Assembly (NCBI RefSeq): GCF_020529025.1
Contig: NZ_JACNMM010000012.1
Span: 1 to 64,000, forward strand
DNA from: Oceaniglobus trochenteri
GTDB taxonomy: Bacteria > Pseudomonadota > Alphaproteobacteria > Rhodobacterales > Rhodobacteraceae
DNA: 64,000 bases
Direction of reading: 5' to 3'
How positions within the stretch are numbered: the first letter of the stretch is position 1; each line of letters starts with the position of its first letter. Shown one piece after another: positions 8,827 through 16,689 of this stretch. The notes beneath the pieces were generated by a model, which had not been told where the DNA came from, searched no databases, and was given only the letters and a program-made list of their open reading frames with translations. The position numbers and the translations under genes were made by a program.

Positions 8827-10959
8827 TCAGTGACCTCCCGTCAGCACGTCTTCAAGCAGCCCTTCGGTTTCCTCCTCAAGCGCCCGGATGTCAGATTCAA
8901 TCTCCTGGAGTGTCCGCAGGGGTTGCGGTTTGTAGAAGTGCCGCGTGAAAGATATTTCATAACCGATCACGGTTTTCGACGGGTCTATCCAGGCGTCAGA
9001 CGCGTGAGGCAGAACCTCACGACGAAAAAAAGCCTCGATACCGCCGCTCTCCAAGAATGGAACCTGCTCTGTATCTCTTAACTCCGTGTCCGGCTCATAT
9101 TCGACGATCACCGCTTTGCCGCCTACGGTTTGATGGTAGCTGCCGCGCAGCGCGTCGGTTTCGGCATCGGCGCTTTGCTTGATCTTGGTCACCTTCCTAA
9201 TAACAGGTTCCGCTTTAGGATCCTTGATGCCCAAACCCGCCATCAGGAGCTTTTGGCGTTTTGCCGTCATACGGACGCCGCGCTTGCCCGCAACAACTTC
9301 GGCTTCTTTAATGAAGTGGTTGAAATCGAAATGGGGGCCATCGCCAAGCCGTTCGGTCACTTCTTCCACAACGTTAAGGAGGGGCTCGTCATCAGCCTCC
9401 GTGCATGTCTTAGTGAAGAGACGCTGCGCGCTAGCCGAAAGTTCGACCTTCAAGCGCAAGGGCCGCTCGACGGTCACCTTCCAGTAGCCAAATGCATCGT
9501 TGGGAAAAATCTTAGACTGCTCATTTTCCTCGCTGTTGAGGAAGCTATCGCAAATTCGCTTGATGTCGTCCGGCCCAAGAACGCAGTTCTTCTTGCCAAG
9601 GTTCTTGCGCAACGGCTTGAACCAAGTCGTCGCATCAATCAACTGGACCTTCCCCTTACGGCATGGTGCCTTGCGGTTACTGAGCACCCAAATGTATGTT
9701 GCGATACCAGTGTTGTAGAAGATGTTCAGCGGCAGCGCGATGATTGACTCGAGCCAGTCGTTTTCAATTACCCAGCGCCGAACATTGCTCTCGCCTGATC
9801 CTGCGTCGCCGGTAAACAAAGCCGACCCGTTGTGTACTTCTGCTATGCGGCTGCCGACTTTGCTGTCTTTCTTCATCTTGCTCAGCATATTGGCCAAGAA
9901 AACCATCTGACCGTCACTGGAACGGGTGATCAGACTAAATTCTGGGTCGCCGCCATGCTCGATGATGAAGCGAGGGTCGGTGATATCCTTCTTGCCGCCC
10001 ATCCGGTCAAGATCGGATTTCCAGCTCTTGCCGTATGGTGGGTTCGACAGCATGAAATCGAATTCTTTCGACGGGAAGGCGTCGGCTGACAGTGTCGAGC
10101 CATATTTCATGTTCTCAGCTTCGGCACCTTCACCCTTTAGGATCAAGTCTGCCTTGCTGATGGCGAAGGTTTCGGGTTGAACTTCCTGTCCGTATAGATG
10201 GACCGAAGCTTCTTTGCCGTGCTCCGTAGCCAGCTGGATAAGCTTTTCCTCTGCCACGGTTAGCATGCCACCAGTGCCGCACGCGCCGTCATAGACAAGG
10301 TAGGTCCCGGACAGGATGTCGTCCGCTATTGGTTTGAAGATGAGGTATGCCATGAGTTCGACGACATCGCGAGGCGTGAAGTGTTCGCCGGCTTCCTCGT
10401 TGTTCTCTTCGTTGAAGCGCCGGATCAGCTCTTCGAAGATTGTACCCATGGAATGGTTGTCTAGGCCGGGTAAGCGTTCGCTGTCATCTCGGTGAAGAAC
10501 TGGTTTTGGGCTGAGATTGACTGACGGATCGAGAAACTTCTCTATTAGGAATCCTAAGATATCCGCGTCTACAAGAGTCGGGATCTGATTGCGGAATTTG
10601 AACTTTTCTAGAACCTCCTGAACGTTAGGCGAGAAGCCATCAAGGTATGCTTCAAAATCCGCTTTTAATTGCTGGCGACGGGCCTTTGATGTCAGATCCC
10701 GCAGGCGAAATTGAGAGGTATTGTAGAAAGCCTCACCAGACGCCTGACAAAGTGCTGCATGCTGATTTGCAACACCTGCTTTGTCGAGCTGGGACTTCAT
10801 TGCGAGAACCGCGTCTTTCGTCGGCTCCAAGACGGCATCAAGCCGACGAACGACAGTCATAGGCAGGATGACGTCCCGATACTTGCCGCGCACATATACA
10901 TCGCGAAGAACATCGTCGGCGATGTTCCAGATGAAATTGCTGATGTTCAGATCACTCAC
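8827..10959 (-). CDS. hsdM: type I restriction-modification methylase subunit HsdM
   Basis: 710 residues. An N-terminal helical HsdM domain (1-150) precedes an N6-adenine methyltransferase domain: motif X at [13 protein letters not shown] (about 191-203), the SAM-binding motif I DGACGTGG (224-231) and catalytic motif IV NPPY at 306-309. It transfers methyl groups from SAM to adenine in the target set by HsdS and protects host DNA. The C-terminal 250 residues are longer than in EcoKI-type M subunits, but such tails are common. It lies 9 bases after the small HTH gene and 2 bases before the DUF262 gene. Confidence 0.94.
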   Translation of the reverse strand: MSDLNISNFIWNIADDVLRDVYVRGKYRDVILPMTVVRRLDAVLEPTKDAVLAMKSQLDKAGVANQHAALCQASGEAFYNTSQFRLRDLTSKARRQQLKADFEAYLDGFSPNVQEVLEKFKFRNQIPTLVDADILGFLIEKFLDPSVNLSPKPVLHRDDSERLPGLDNHSMGTIFEELIRRFNEENNEEAGEHFTPRDVVELMAYLIFKPIADDILSGTYLVYDGACGTGGMLTVAEEKLIQLATEHGKEASVHLYGQEVQPETFAISKADLILKGEGAEAENMKYGSTLSADAFPSKEFDFMLSNPPYGKSWKSDLDRMGGKKDITDPRFIIEHGGDPEFSLITRSSDGQMVFLANMLSKMKKDSKVGSRIAEVHNGSALFTGDAGSGESNVRRWVIENDWLESIIALPLNIFYNTGIATYIWVLSNRKAPCRKGKVQLIDATTWFKPLRKNLGKKNCVLGPDDIKRICDSFLNSEENEQSKIFPNDAFGYWKVTVERPLRLKVELSASAQRLFTKTCTEADDEPLLNVVEEVTERLGDGPHFDFNHFIKEAEVVAGKRGVRMTAKRQKLLMAGLGIKDPKAEPVIRKVTKIKQSADAETDALRGSYHQTVGGKAVIVEYEPDTELRDTEQVPFLESGGIEAFFRREVLPHASDAWIDPSKTVIGYEISFTRHFYKPQPLRTLQEIESDIRALEEETEGLLEDVLTGGH

Positions 10960-10968
10960 TCCGGCCCC

Positions 10969-11169
10969 TCACGTTTTGGTCTGTGCAGCTTTTTTCTGCA
11001 TATCGATCCAGCTATCGAGGTCTGATCGCTTGAACCGCCATGCACCGGCCACCTTGAACCCTGGTAGATCTCCACGTTTGGCTAGCCGATAAACCGTCTT
11101 CTCGTCGACGTTCAGGTAGCCAGCCACATCTCGCACTGTCATGGCCTGGTCAGGCGTATCCGCCATCAT
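10969..11169 (-). CDS. excisionase-family helix-turn-helix protein
   Basis: 67 residues from the ATG at 11169. That start is chosen because a GAGGG ribosome site lies 7 bases upstream; the frame opens further back (to 11238) but those extra residues look non-coding. The sequence MTVRDVAGYLNVDEKTVYRLAKRG then FKVAGAWRFKRSDLDSWI is a textbook MerR/excisionase-type winged HTH. It is the first gene of the R-M operon, with hsdM 9 bases behind it. Proteins of this family at the head of type I operons are usually annotated as binding or excisionase proteins. A role as operon regulator is my inference. Confidence 0.85.
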   Translation of the reverse strand: MMADTPDQAMTVRDVAGYLNVDEKTVYRLAKRGDLPGFKVAGAWRFKRSDLDSWIDMQKKAAQTKT

Positions 11170-11510
11170 CGCGCCCTCGCTGTTTTTTAGAATATAACAG
11201 GGTACTCTGGGGCAAGCCAGTCCAATCATGTCCAGCACTATTCGCGCCTTCCTGACCCGTAGGACGGCATTAGCCGCAATCTAGACATCTGCGACGGGGC
11301 GTGCCGAGTTGTGCCTACCCTCGACACGCCCAAAGTCTAACGCAACCACATGCGCGGTCGCGCAGTCGGCGAAACCTCGGCCGACCTGGTGGGCTCCGAG
11401 CGGGTTCGCCGCCATCCCCACCGCCGCGCTCGATCCGCCCCACGGTGCGGCGTCTCCTGCGGTCCCCGCGCTTGTCGGGTCCGGGTCCCCATCAGTTCTG
11501 GCCGCTTTGA
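11170..11510. other. intergenic region between the two island operons
   Basis: About 340 bases with no supported gene. It must hold the promoter of the minus-strand R-M operon near its left end: an A/T-rich patch lies at 11186-11200. The rest is GC-rich and codes for nothing I trust in any frame. Confidence 0.4.
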
Positions 11511-12428
11511 CTATTCCGCCTCGGGCGGTGGGGCAGAGGCCATCTCGGAGATGGCTTGAAATTCTGTCAGAAACTCCGGCCGATGTTGCATCAGGTACCG
11601 AACGATCCGGGCGTTCCCAAGAAGCTTTGCCAGATACCCCTTGATGACAGTCAGCTGCAGGTGGTCCTGGCCGTAGGAGTCTTGGATCGATGTGATCCCT
11701 TCCTGCAGCCGGGCCAGCTCGCGCTCCATGCGAGCCATGGCCTCCGGGGTGATGCCTCTCATCTTCTTGGGTTTCTTGGTGTCCACCAGCTGCGTCTGGG
11801 GCGTTCCCGCCAGAATTGCAGAGATGTATGCCGGAGAATAATTGTTCGCGTTCATCATCAGCTCGGCGGCCTCAATCTGGCGCATGGCTTTCATCTTGCG
11901 CAGGACTTCGAACACGGCGGTCGCGCAGTGTTTGTCCTTCAGGATGCCGACGGCCTCTTCGCAGATCCCATCGAGGAGCCGGGCCTTGCGCACAATGCTG
12001 CGCGGATTGAGGTCCAGCGCCAGAGCAATCTTTTCCTCGGATACCCCACGCTCGATGGCCCTGCGGATCATCTTGTGTTCCTGAATGGGCGCAAGGCGGC
12101 TGATCCGCTTGTTATAGGTAAAGGCCTCGTCGTCCGTGGAAATCAGACATTCGACTCGTTCGACGCCGAGATCCTTCAACACCTCGATCCGGATATGCCC
12201 GTCAAGCAGCATATAGGTGTCTTCCTCACCCGTGGATCTCGTGACCACCGGCGGTTCGACCAGGCCAACCTCTTTGATCGACGCAGTGATCTGGCGGTAC
12301 TTGCGGCTGGATTTGACCGATGCGCTTAGCGCCTTCACGGGCAGGACAGCCTCTACCGGTACAGTGATGCAATCACTCTCAAAGCCGAGCGCAACCGCGT
12401 CCGGGGTCTTGCACTTGCCCCGGCTCAT
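11511..12428 (-). CDS. ParB/RepB-like partition-family protein (RepB C-terminal type)
   Basis: 305 residues. The ParB N-terminal nuclease-like domain has GLVEPPVV and LLDGHIRIEVLKDLG at about 54-90. An HTH follows (SEEKIALALDLNPRSIVRKARLL). The C-terminal half resembles the plasmid partition protein RepB C-terminal domain, ending in an acidic PPPEAE tail. Its first 4 bases overlap the stop of the other ParB gene (ATGA). ParB proteins bind centromere-like DNA, but no parA or centromere is in view, so a partition role is doubtful. More likely it is an accessory DNA-binding partner of the upstream recombinase. Confidence 0.82.
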   Translation of the reverse strand: MSRGKCKTPDAVALGFESDCITVPVEAVLPVKALSASVKSSRKYRQITASIKEVGLVEPPVVTRSTGEEDTYMLLDGHIRIEVLKDLGVERVECLISTDDEAFTYNKRISRLAPIQEHKMIRRAIERGVSEEKIALALDLNPRSIVRKARLLDGICEEAVGILKDKHCATAVFEVLRKMKAMRQIEAAELMMNANNYSPAYISAILAGTPQTQLVDTKKPKKMRGITPEAMARMERELARLQEGITSIQDSYGQDHLQLTVIKGYLAKLLGNARIVRYLMQHRPEFLTEFQAISEMASAPPPEAE

Positions 12429-13336
12429 TCGGCCGCTCCCGCATCCAGTGATTGCCCGAGATAGGTGGGCAGGGTATCCAGCCCCTCCGCGCGCAAGAGA
12501 GTCAGGAAGTGGTCATCGTCGCGCAGCGAGCGAAACGCCTCCACGACGAACATCAGGCGGCCTTGTGTCAGTTCGGCTTTCTTGATCAGTATCTTCTGTC
12601 GCTCCGCTTCCTGTTGATAGGCTCGCACAAGCGCGTCGCTGGTCAGGGGCCGCTTGGTGCCGTCGCTTCTGCCATAGCGGTTGCGATGAAGGTGCGGGCC
12701 CTGCGCATCACGTAACTGGATGAGACGACGCACAGCGGCCAGTTTCTTACCGCGCAGCTTTTTCTGGGTGTAGGCGTCCATCAGAGCGCGCTGTCCGCCC
12801 TCGGCATCTGTCTTTGAAATGTCGATGGCGAGGTTCAGCGGCAGAAGGCCGGTTTCCACTGCCGAGACCAGCCGTTCTTCGCCACGTTCCAGAAGCCCCG
12901 CAATCATTCCGACATAGTCTGGCGTGACGCCGATCTTGGTGGCAATCTGGCGGTCGTTGTAGCCGCGTTTGCGCAGGTTGCCGATTTCGCGCATCAGGTC
13001 GATCGGGTTGTGCTGGCGGCGCGCGCAGTTCTCCACGAGGCTCATGACGAGGCAGTCGCTCTCATCGGCGTCGATGATGATGGCCGGTATGGCATCCTGC
13101 TGGAGCTCCATGAACGCCTCGAGCCGACCCTGACCGCAGACGAGATCATACTCCGCGGGATCTGTCCCGGCACGTTGCGCGACGGTGATTGGTCGCTTCA
13201 GACCGATCTTCGCAATGTTATCGACCATTTCTTCGAAGGTGCGCCGGTTGCGCACACGGGGATTGAGAATACGAATTCGGTCGGTGGGGATGAGAGTGAC
13301 GTGTTTCTGGGCAATGTCTTGGGCGTCATCTGGCAT
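12425..13336 (-). CDS. ParB N-terminal domain protein
   Basis: 303 residues from the ATG at 13336, which overlaps the recombinase stop by one base (TGATG); the frame opens 87 codons further but that stretch lies inside the recombinase gene. The ParB domain shows NPRVRNRRTFEEMVDNI, RPITVAQR, LVCGQGRLEAFMEL and SLVENCARRQHNP, then an HTH (YNDRQIATKIGVTPDYVGMI). The GQGRLEA box is the ParB/Srx nucleotide-binding signature. With the neighbouring RepB-like gene it gives a pair of ParB proteins behind a serine recombinase, all translationally coupled. Confidence 0.85.
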   Translation of the reverse strand: MPDDAQDIAQKHVTLIPTDRIRILNPRVRNRRTFEEMVDNIAKIGLKRPITVAQRAGTDPAEYDLVCGQGRLEAFMELQQDAIPAIIIDADESDCLVMSLVENCARRQHNPIDLMREIGNLRKRGYNDRQIATKIGVTPDYVGMIAGLLERGEERLVSAVETGLLPLNLAIDISKTDAEGGQRALMDAYTQKKLRGKKLAAVRRLIQLRDAQGPHLHRNRYGRSDGTKRPLTSDALVRAYQQEAERQKILIKKAELTQGRLMFVVEAFRSLRDDDHFLTLLRAEGLDTLPTYLGQSLDAGAAE

Positions 13337-14910
13337 CAGGCGGCCTCCGTGATCCGGGCCCGGCCAGCGAGCGCATAAAAATAGTCGAGCGTGTCGAAGC
13401 GGTAGGCGTCCAGCGACAGCCCGTTCTGCTCGGCCAGCCTCAGTCTGGCCATGGTCATATCGATGCTCGGCAGCAGGTAATAATCGCGTGGTGTTTCGTT
13501 CAATTCGTCCATTCGCACGGCAATCGTGATGTCGGGCACCAGGCCAGTATCGAGACGGATGCGCCATCTCAATGATCCGCCCTGCGTCTCGAAACATCGG
13601 GCCAACACCACCGACGCCGTGAACTCGTCGTTGATCCGGATCAGCTCCGTGTCCGGATCCTGCACCGCCTGTCCTCCACGCTCCGCGACCCCGTCGAGGA
13701 TCCGGGCTACGATGCCGGGGTGGGCCTGCCGCAAGGCCCGGTTGATCTCGACGTAGCGATAGTCGCGCTCTGGCTCGTAACCGATCATCTGGTAAGCGCG
13801 CAGCAGGCTGCCGAAGCGGTTCCGAAAGGCGCTGGACGACGGCAGGTTGTCCTGTTCATCGATGATCAGTCCCGACAGCACGCCTTTCTGTTTCAGCACG
13901 GCGCGCAGGGCTTCGAGCAGTTCGGAATCTGTGAAATGCTGGCTGCGCGCGTCGACGATTTCGCGTGCGCGCAGATACAGCACCTCGTCCACAATGGCGG
14001 GGTAGGCGCCCTCCGCCCGGATCCACATTTCGCGTGGGTTCACCACTCGCTTGTGCTTCAGCTTGAAGGACACCTTGTTGTAAACGTTGTTGCCGATGTA
14101 TTTTTCGTTGGTCAGGACCTGGTGCACTGATGCCCGGGACCATGGCCGCTCAAGATCGGTCAGATGCCCCTCGGCATTCAGGGTTTCCGCAATCTCACGC
14201 TCCGAGCAGCCATCCTCGACGAACATTCGGTACATGCTGCGCACGACATCCTGTTCCTGATCAGGGCCTGGAATGAGGACGACACGGTCAGTCTGAAGGC
14301 TCTTCTGTTCGCCGCGGGACAAGGCACCCTTCGGGTTGCCGTGTTCATCGATAAGCACCCGGCGCAGGCCGTATCCAGCCGCTCCACCTTGGCGGTAGCC
14401 AAGCTCAACCAGGCGGCATTGCCCAGCGAATACCTTCACGGAAAGCTCACGGCTGTATTCGCCGGCCATAACCCGCTTGACGGTTTTCAGAAGGTTGGAG
14501 CCGATGCTGCCGTCGTTTTCGAACTGCTCGCCGCAATAGTGGACCCGGATCCCGGCACGAGAGCAGACATGCTCGTGGTAGGCCCCTTCATCAGCATCCT
14601 GAAACCGGCCCCAGCGGCTGACGTCATAGACCAGAATGGCCTTGAAATCCGCTTGGCCGGTTCGGACCTCGGCCATCAGGTTCTGAAGCGCCTCGCGGCC
14701 GTCCAACCGCAACCCGGACCGACCGGAGTCCTCGAAGACGCGCAGGATCTGCAGGCCCCGGGCGGTGGCGTAATTCCGAATGATATCGAGCTGGTTCTCG
14801 GTCGAGTACTTCTGGTGATCGGTCGACATCCGCACATAGGCGACGGCCGGCACATCCGTTTCAGGCGGCTCGTCGCTCTTGTCGGAATGGGTCGTCCATC
14901 GACCAGTCAC
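13336..14910 (-). CDS. large serine recombinase (resolvase/invertase family)
   Basis: 524 residues from a GTG with a GAGGAG site just upstream. The resolvase catalytic domain starts at AVAYVRMSTDHQKYSTENQ; Ser29 is the nucleophile, and the Arg residues in DSGRSGLRLDGR and DVSRWGRF complete the active site. A recombinase domain follows (about 180-330: GGAAGYGLRRVL, SVHQVLTNEKYIGNNVYNK). The usual Cys-rich zinc ribbon of large serine integrases is not obvious; the C-terminal 180 residues are of a different, unrecognised type. It is the first gene of an operon with two ParB genes. It may integrate or excise the island, but no att pair can be assigned. Confidence 0.9.
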   Translation of the reverse strand: MTGRWTTHSDKSDEPPETDVPAVAYVRMSTDHQKYSTENQLDIIRNYATARGLQILRVFEDSGRSGLRLDGREALQNLMAEVRTGQADFKAILVYDVSRWGRFQDADEGAYHEHVCSRAGIRVHYCGEQFENDGSIGSNLLKTVKRVMAGEYSRELSVKVFAGQCRLVELGYRQGGAAGYGLRRVLIDEHGNPKGALSRGEQKSLQTDRVVLIPGPDQEQDVVRSMYRMFVEDGCSEREIAETLNAEGHLTDLERPWSRASVHQVLTNEKYIGNNVYNKVSFKLKHKRVVNPREMWIRAEGAYPAIVDEVLYLRAREIVDARSQHFTDSELLEALRAVLKQKGVLSGLIIDEQDNLPSSSAFRNRFGSLLRAYQMIGYEPERDYRYVEINRALRQAHPGIVARILDGVAERGGQAVQDPDTELIRINDEFTASVVLARCFETQGGSLRWRIRLDTGLVPDITIAVRMDELNETPRDYYLLPSIDMTMARLRLAEQNGLSLDAYRFDTLDYFYALAGRARITEAA

Positions 14911-15004
14911 ATGCGTATCTCCTCATAATTCCAGGCAAATCCATCGCTCCATTCGGAATCAACGGTTGAATTCTTCGCATCCATGTAAAGCGAAGGAGTG
15001 TGGA

Positions 15005-15403
15005 ATGTCGTTTCCGAAAAAGGGCAAGTTCTTTCCAAAAGAAACCGGATATAATGGGAAAGGCGGTCATCAGACGAAAGGATGCTTTGTCGAAGAAATC
15101 GCATCGGCGTTAAAACGGTCGCTCGGCGACAGTCGGGCGGGTGTGAAGACCGTGGCGGCCTGGACGGGTGCCAACGAGAAGACGGTAAAGAACTGGTTCT
15201 CGGGCACGTATGGACCGAGCGGGGCGCACCTGATTGCGCTGGCGCGGCACTCTGACGAAGTGCTGGGTACCTTCTTGGCGATGGCTGGGCGGGAGGATCT
15301 GATGGTGGCCATCAAGCTCGCGGCTGCCGAAGACGCGATTTCGGAATTACTTGACGCCGTGCGTCAGCTTGGTGGTGACGACCCAAGCGGCAAGGTCAGC
15401 TGA
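15005..15403 (+). CDS. small HTH DNA-binding protein
   Basis: 132 residues from the ATG at 15005, chosen for the AAGGAG ribosome site about 9 bases upstream. It begins with a basic, Gly/Lys-rich segment (FPKKGKFFPKETGYNGKGG). A helix-turn-helix with TVAAWTGANEKTVKNWFSG lies near residues 50-70, like phage-type XRE or Cox regulators. It is divergent from the serine recombinase, with about 95 bases between them, so it may control that promoter. Function unknown beyond DNA binding. Confidence 0.72.
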   Translation: MSFPKKGKFFPKETGYNGKGGHQTKGCFVEEIASALKRSLGDSRAGVKTVAAWTGANEKTVKNWFSGTYGPSGAHLIALARHSDEVLGTFLAMAGREDLMVAIKLAAAEDAISELLDAVRQLGGDDPSGKVS

Positions 15404-15754
15404 TCAGCCGAGCGAACTGAAAGCTATTGTCCCTCAATGGTGCGCAGGATTTCGAAGCGATCCCGTGCGGTGGAAAACTGCACGGGAGAGAGTTGGGCGC
15501 GTGACTCATTCGCTCCGCCACTTGCCCCCGCGAGAGCGTTCTCACGATCCGGCTGCGGCCGGATTCTCCTTTGTATTCAACGGCGTTGCAAGTGGGACGG
15601 TGCACCTGTCTTGGCGCGCGGGTGGTTGGTTGTATTGACCCAGCGGAATCTGCTCAGGTTAAGCCGCTAATCTGAATGCCTCGGCAGGCGTGCGCATGGC
15701 AAGCGCCTGGTGAGGGCGGCGGTTAACCCGCGCCCTGATGACATACGAGACCGC
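15404..15754. other. island/core junction region
   Basis: About 350 bases with no intact gene. It contains the transposase remnant listed separately and otherwise GC-rich sequence with stops in all frames. It lies between the last island gene and the first core gene, so I take it as the eroded right edge of the island. Confidence 0.45.
15659..15724 (-). pseudogene. C-terminal remnant of an IS transposase (integrase core)
   Basis: On the minus strand these 66 bases read NRRPHQALAMRTPAEAF followed by RLAA and a stop. This is the end of the DDE integrase-core transposases of the IS3/IS481 type, whose final motif is N-x-RRPHQAL with TPAEA behind it. Everything upstream in the transposase is missing. 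The thioesterase gene begins immediately to the right, so a longer upstream start for that gene would fall in this remnant. Confidence 0.72.
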
Positions 15755-16195
15755 ATGCTAGCCCGCCATGAACGCGCCCTTGCCGCCTATCCGCATGCGG
15801 TGCAGCTGACCACCCGCTGGTTTGACAATGACGCCTTCGGGCACATGAACAACGCGGTGCATTACCAGTTCTTCGATACGGCGGTGAACCTGCTGCTGCG
15901 CGACCTGGGGCAGGGGCAGGCGGCCGATGGGGCCTCGCGCTTTCTGGTGGTGGAAACCGGCTGTCGTTATTTCGCCGAGATGGCCTATCCCGATCTGGTG
16001 ACGGTCGGTCTTGCGGTGGGGCATGTCGGGCGGTCTTCGGTCCGCTACGATCTGGCGCTGTTCCGCAACGATGAAACCGTCGCCGCGGCGGTTGGTTTTC
16101 TTGTGCATGTCAACACCGTCGAAGCCCAGGCGGCGGCAATGGACGACGGGTTGCGCGCCGCGCTTGGCCGCTACCGGATGCGCAGCGCCCCCTAG
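15755..16195 (+). CDS. hotdog-fold acyl-CoA thioesterase
   Basis: 146 residues from the ATG at 15755. An in-frame GTG at 15710 is rejected because it lies in the transposase remnant. TTRWFDNDAFGHMNNAVHYQFFD is the 4HBT thioesterase signature, with the catalytic Asp in the DxD/AFGHMNN segment, and VETGCRYFAEMAYPD is the second conserved strand. The length and N-terminus match the family, so the gene is intact. It hydrolyses acyl-CoA thioesters; the substrate cannot be read from the sequence. Confidence 0.85.
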   Translation: MLARHERALAAYPHAVQLTTRWFDNDAFGHMNNAVHYQFFDTAVNLLLRDLGQGQAADGASRFLVVETGCRYFAEMAYPDLVTVGLAVGHVGRSSVRYDLALFRNDETVAAAVGFLVHVNTVEAQAAAMDDGLRAALGRYRMRSAP

Positions 16196-16315
16196 GCCGG
16201 GGTGCGGCGGTGCAATCGACCACTGGCAGGCCCGGCCAAATTGACCGATGGCAGGTGCCGCGCTAGGCTGTCGGAAGGTAAAGCGAATGCATTCACAGCG
16301 GCACGAGGATTGGCC

Positions 16316-16618
16316 ATGACATTGAAACTGAAATTTGCGGCGGGAATGGGATTGGTGATCGGGGCCATGGCACCCGGTGTGGCGCTGGCGCAGGATGCCG
16401 CCATCTATGCCTATCCCACGGCCAATTACTGCCCGGCCGGGCTTCAGCCGGTCACCATTGGCGGCGTGATCTGCTGTGGCACCCCGACGCGGCACCAAAG
16501 CTATGCCAGAATGATGCAGCACCCGGTGAAAAAGCGGGCCCACAAGGTGCGCCGGGTGCAACGCGAGTACATTCCGACCCAGAAGGGCATTCCGACGGGC
16601 AAGGGACTGGGCGACTGA
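16316..16618 (+). CDS. small secreted protein of unknown function
   Basis: 100 residues from the ATG at 16316 (GAGG site upstream). A clear Sec signal peptide (MTLKLKFAAG, then a hydrophobic run, APGVALA cut before QD) leads to a short mature chain with a Cys-containing segment (YCPAGLQPVTIGGVICCG) and a basic tail. A small periplasmic protein. I do not recognise a functional family. Confidence 0.7.
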   Translation: MTLKLKFAAGMGLVIGAMAPGVALAQDAAIYAYPTANYCPAGLQPVTIGGVICCGTPTRHQSYARMMQHPVKKRAHKVRRVQREYIPTQKGIPTGKGLGD

Positions 16619-16649
16619 CCTTGGCGCGGCCCGTTCTTGCGATGCCGTG

Positions 16650-16685
16650 AAAAAGGGGCGCGCCGGTTCTGGCGCGCCCCTTTTT
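16650..16685. terminator. bidirectional rho-independent terminator
   Basis: A perfect 15-bp stem starting with AAAAAGGGG, a 6-base loop (GGTTCT), and the matching arm ending in CCCCTTTTT. The A-run on one side and T-run on the other let it work on both strands. It separates the secreted-protein gene and the end of thrS, which converge on it. Confidence 0.92.
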
Positions 16686-16689
16686 CGGT

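Noticed and set aside
11511-13336. Plasmid partition or replication module
   Set aside because: Two ParB-type genes are present but no parA, repC or centromere repeats; the genes follow a recombinase.
15710-16195. Longer thioesterase starting at the GTG at 15710
   Set aside because: The extra codons lie in the transposase remnant and the ATG at 15755 gives the usual family N-terminus.
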